Below, one piece after another: positions 61,948-64,000 of a stretch of 64,000 nucleotides of DNA (the stretch's first letter is position 1; every line of letters starts with the position of its first letter). This stretch comes from Paraconexibacter algicola (lineage in GTDB: Bacteria; Actinomycetota; Thermoleophilia; Solirubrobacterales; Solirubrobacteraceae): the NCBI RefSeq assembly GCF_003044185.1, contig NZ_PYYB01000001.1, positions 2,438,978 through 2,502,977 of the forward strand, read 5' to 3'. A model generated the notes under the pieces. That model made no database searches, was not told the DNA's origin, and saw only the letters and a list, made by a program, of their open reading frames with translations. The position numbers were made by a program, and so were the translations under genes.

Positions 61948-62973
61948 TCAGCGGGCGATCCAGCGCTCCAGCTCCTCGACGAGCCGGTGCTCGGCCGCCA
62001 CGACACCGGCGAGGACCTCCGTGCCCGTCTCGTGATCACCTGACCGCGCGGCTGCCGCCAGCGATCGCCAGCCTTCAGCGAGCCCGTCCGCCGTGCGAGC
62101 CGTATCGGCCAGGGCGGCGTCGTCGAGGAGTGTCGCGGAGTCCGACAGGAACTCGGCGTACAGCGAGCGGAACAGTGCGCCCCCGGTTCCGGCCTTGACG
62201 ATGAAGATCGACAGCGCGGACAGGATGGTGGGAAGGTCCTCGCCGAAGGTCTGCGGCCACCGCGCGTAGTCCTCGGCGAACCGGTTCACGCCCTCGAGTC
62301 CTGCCGGGGCCTCCATGCCTCCGAGCCGGGCCCCGCCGTCGCGCATGTTCGCGATGCTCCCGCGGATCGAGCGCGTGATCGCCGCGGCGGGATCGGCGAG
62401 GCGGTCCGGCCAGTCATAGACGAAGGTGCGGTGCAGATTGGGACCGGGGAAACCACTGGAGGAGCGTGCGCGGGCGAGAGACTCCAGCGAGCACGGCTGC
62501 AGGCCGTCACGGTCGTTGTCGGCCACGAGCGCGACACCCGCCTCCTCGTCGACCTCCACGACGACGATCGCGTGTCGGGTGTTGGACATCCGAACCCGCA
62601 GGTACTCGAGCTCGGCGATGTCCGTCCACACGATCGAGGGCCGGCCGCGCTCGAGCTCCTCGCGGACCCAGCGCAGCCCGGTCGCCGCACCGTCCGTGTC
62701 TCTGATCGAGAGCGGAACGTCGAGGTTCAGGGCAAAGCTCTCCTCGAGCGCCTCGGTCCTGCCCACGACGTAGATCGGCGGCGTCACCTGCGGGACCGGC
62801 GCGTACATGAAGCCCAGACCGCTCCCTAGCCCGAAGCACATCCCCTCCGACAGGGGGCCACGGCCGTAGTCGAGCCCATGGAAGGCGAGGACGTCGCGAA
62901 GGCTTCCCGACGCACAGTGGCCGGCCCGGACGTGCGTGAACCGGTGTGCGACCGTGGACGCTGTGCCGGTCAT
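61948..62973 (-). CDS. BtrH-like/DUF4872 protein
   Basis: 341 residues. GHCASGSLRDVLAFHGLDYG near the start, followed by LSEGMCFGLGSGLGFMYAP, is the BtrH N-terminal papain-like motif (catalytic Cys at about residue 20); a later His/Asp partner is likely in SNTRHAIVVVEVDEEAG. BtrH transfers an acyl chain from a carrier protein in butirosin synthesis; relatives of unknown role are common in actinobacteria. No carrier protein gene nearby. Convergent with the TetR gene at 61333 (9-base gap). Confidence 0.65.
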   Translation of the reverse strand: MTGTASTVAHRFTHVRAGHCASGSLRDVLAFHGLDYGRGPLSEGMCFGLGSGLGFMYAPVPQVTPPIYVVGRTEALEESFALNLDVPLSIRDTDGAATGLRWVREELERGRPSIVWTDIAELEYLRVRMSNTRHAIVVVEVDEEAGVALVADNDRDGLQPCSLESLARARSSSGFPGPNLHRTFVYDWPDRLADPAAAITRSIRGSIANMRDGGARLGGMEAPAGLEGVNRFAEDYARWPQTFGEDLPTILSALSIFIVKAGTGGALFRSLYAEFLSDSATLLDDAALADTARTADGLAEGWRSLAAAARSGDHETGTEVLAGVVAAEHRLVEELERWIAR

Positions 62974-63004
62974 GCGGGCCTCCGGACTCGCGCGGGGGGT
63001 GTGA

Positions 63005-63117
63005 CGGGGGGGGGGGGGCGGGGCGGCGCACGGGATCTCCTTGCTGGCTCGGGGTGTCCTGAACGGGCCGACACATAGCCTGACACACTGTAAGAGAAGA
63101 TGTCCAGGCCGTGTCAG
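63005..63117. promoter_or_regulatory. G-run and inverted repeat upstream of the BtrH-like gene
   Basis: A run of about 13 G starts near 63006, and CTGACAC (63080-63086) with GTGTCAG (63111-63117) forms an inverted repeat with 24 bases between. The repeat could be an operator for one of the TetR proteins. A long G-run can vary in length during replication and between sequencing reads. Confidence 0.35.
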
Positions 63118-63163
63118 ACGGCCCCCGGTCGAGACGGCGTAGGGCGCCCCGGTCCGGCGTTCG

Positions 63164-63766
63164 TCAGCTGGCCACGTGCACGACCCAGGCCTGGAACTCG
63201 GCGATCGAGCGTTCGAGGTCTGGGGTGGTGCCGCGGGCCAGCCATTCCAGTGCCAGGCCCTGGATGCCGGCGAGCACCAGGGTCTGGAGGGTCGCGGACG
63301 GGATGCGCAGGGCGCCGCCGCGTGCCTGGTGCTCGGTGATGAGCTGGGCGAAGAGTCCGCGCAGGCGACCCGTTGCGGCGTCGGCGACGGGTTGGAGCTC
63401 GGGGTTGGTGATGGCTTCGGTCTGCAGACCGAACCAGGCGATCATGAGTCCGCGGTCCTGGGTGAGCGCGTCCCAAAGGGCGTGGAAGCCGATGTCGACC
63501 ACGGCGGGGGCGTTGTCGAGGCCGGCGACCGCTTCCTGGACCTGGTCCACGAAGCGGGCGACGATCGCCGGGATGACGTGGGCGAAGAGCTGGTCGCGGC
63601 TGCCGTAGTAGTAGAGGACCGACCGCTTCGGGATCCCGGCCTCGTCGGCGATCCGCTGGATCGAGGCGCCGGCGTAGCCGTCTGTCGCCAGGCATCGCAG
63701 GGTGGCCTCGATGATGAGGCGCGCGCGGGCGTCGCCCTTGGCGGTGAGGTGTGTCGGTGTGCTCAC
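63164..63766 (-). CDS. TetR-family regulator next to an MMPL transporter
   Basis: 200 residues. Helix-turn-helix [28 protein letters not shown] (about residues 34-61). Its ATG overlaps the stop of the MMPL gene by 4 bases, so it is co-translated with it and probably controls it in answer to a lipid-like compound. Intact. Confidence 0.85.
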   Translation of the reverse strand: MSTPTHLTAKGDARARLIIEATLRCLATDGYAGASIQRIADEAGIPKRSVLYYYGSRDQLFAHVIPAIVARFVDQVQEAVAGLDNAPAVVDIGFHALWDALTQDRGLMIAWFGLQTEAITNPELQPVADAATGRLRGLFAQLITEHQARGGALRIPSATLQTLVLAGIQGLALEWLARGTTPDLERSIAEFQAWVVHVAS

Positions 63767-64000
63767 AGCTGGCGGGCTGTCGCCGGGGCCGGGGGGGTGC
63801 AGATCGTGGGCTGTGACGGGCCCTCAAGGGCCAATCGCGGGAGACGCCTGTCGAGCCATGCGGGCAGCCAGAAGCACCACCGGCCGGCCAGTCGCATCGT
63901 CGCGGGCAGCAGGACGAGTCTGACGAGGGTGGCGTCGATGACGACGGCGGTGACGAGCCCGGCTCCGGGCTGGCGGACGGTCTGCAGCTTGGTCGCCATG
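63763..64000 (-). CDS. MMPL/RND-family transporter, C-terminal end (cut by window edge)
   Basis: Only the last 79 residues or so are inside. [20 protein letters not shown], then [19 protein letters not shown], is the characteristic last membrane helix and ending of MMPL/MmpL proteins, which export lipids or lipopeptides with proton energy. The rest lies to the right of the window. Confidence 0.75.
   Translation of the reverse strand, partial: MATKLQTVRQPGAGLVTAVVIDATLVRLVLLPATMRLAGRWCFWLPAWLDRRLPRLALEGPSQPTICTPPAPATARQL

Noticed and set aside
63001-63020. Poly-G run as a phase-variation tract
   Set aside because: It lies outside the coding frame, about 30 bases upstream of the BtrH-like start; it may equally be a sequencing homopolymer effect.

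Overview
The window is very GC-rich, uses GTG and TTG starts freely, and carries actinobacterial gene families: a six-gene mce operon, F420-dependent oxidoreductase and HxlR regulator. Two secreted proteins have N-termini that I associate with Thermoleophilia (Solirubrobacterales), namely a TYDVHAC start after the signal peptide and a FVALGGSSYA...LPRNSVG...collagen-like GPAGPAG layout. I therefore infer a chromosome of a Solirubrobacterales-like actinobacterium; the species cannot be named from the window.

Left part (1-23,400), ordinary chromosome: the end of an ECF sigma gene (reverse strand) faces a six-gene mce operon (529-9468) with no yrbE permease genes beside it. Then come an HxlR regulator that seems to start at ATT, a DsbA-fold protein, a membrane adenylate cyclase coupled to a ThDP enzyme, Ppx/GppA with a D-2-hydroxyacid dehydrogenase, a soluble methyl-accepting protein with three tandem repeats, a secreted C5-epimerase-like protein, FrnE-like DsbA, an F420 enzyme and a hotdog thioesterase.

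Middle (about 23,428-54,500), a conjugative element beside an initiator tRNA-Met gene. It opens with a SIR2-STAND (Avs5-like) predicted anti-phage protein, a small membrane protein and a 105-aa gene under a LexA-type box. An ECF sigma factor fused to a membrane-spanning tail follows, with two secreted surface proteins. Facing these is a 1323-aa protein that joins a nuclease-like domain, a long helical-repeat region and a PIN-like domain. Next is a tightly overlapping type IV secretion operon (TcpC-like, pilin-like, TcpE-like, VirB4, VirB6/TrbL, lytic transglycosylase, VirD4), an AbiE toxin-antitoxin pair, a zinc-ribbon protein and a MobF relaxase. It ends with a four-gene operon containing a second sigma factor, and an ArdC-like antirestriction protein. 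Three transcription units of the element (fused sigma factor, secretion operon, relaxase) share an almost identical promoter with exactly 15 bases between its two boxes and exactly 5 bases from the second box to the start codon. This implies one element-encoded sigma regulon with leaderless mRNAs. No integrase gene and no second copy of the tRNA 3' end were found, so the outer limits are not fixed.

Right part (54,600-64,000): a HupE/UreJ-like membrane protein fused to a DUF3105-like domain, a small membrane protein, an isovaleryl-CoA-dehydrogenase-like enzyme, then an SCP2-like/GMC oxidoreductase/cytochrome P450 operon divergent from a TetR gene (a lipid or terpenoid catabolic unit), a BtrH-like protein, and a TetR gene coupled to an MMPL transporter that runs off the edge.
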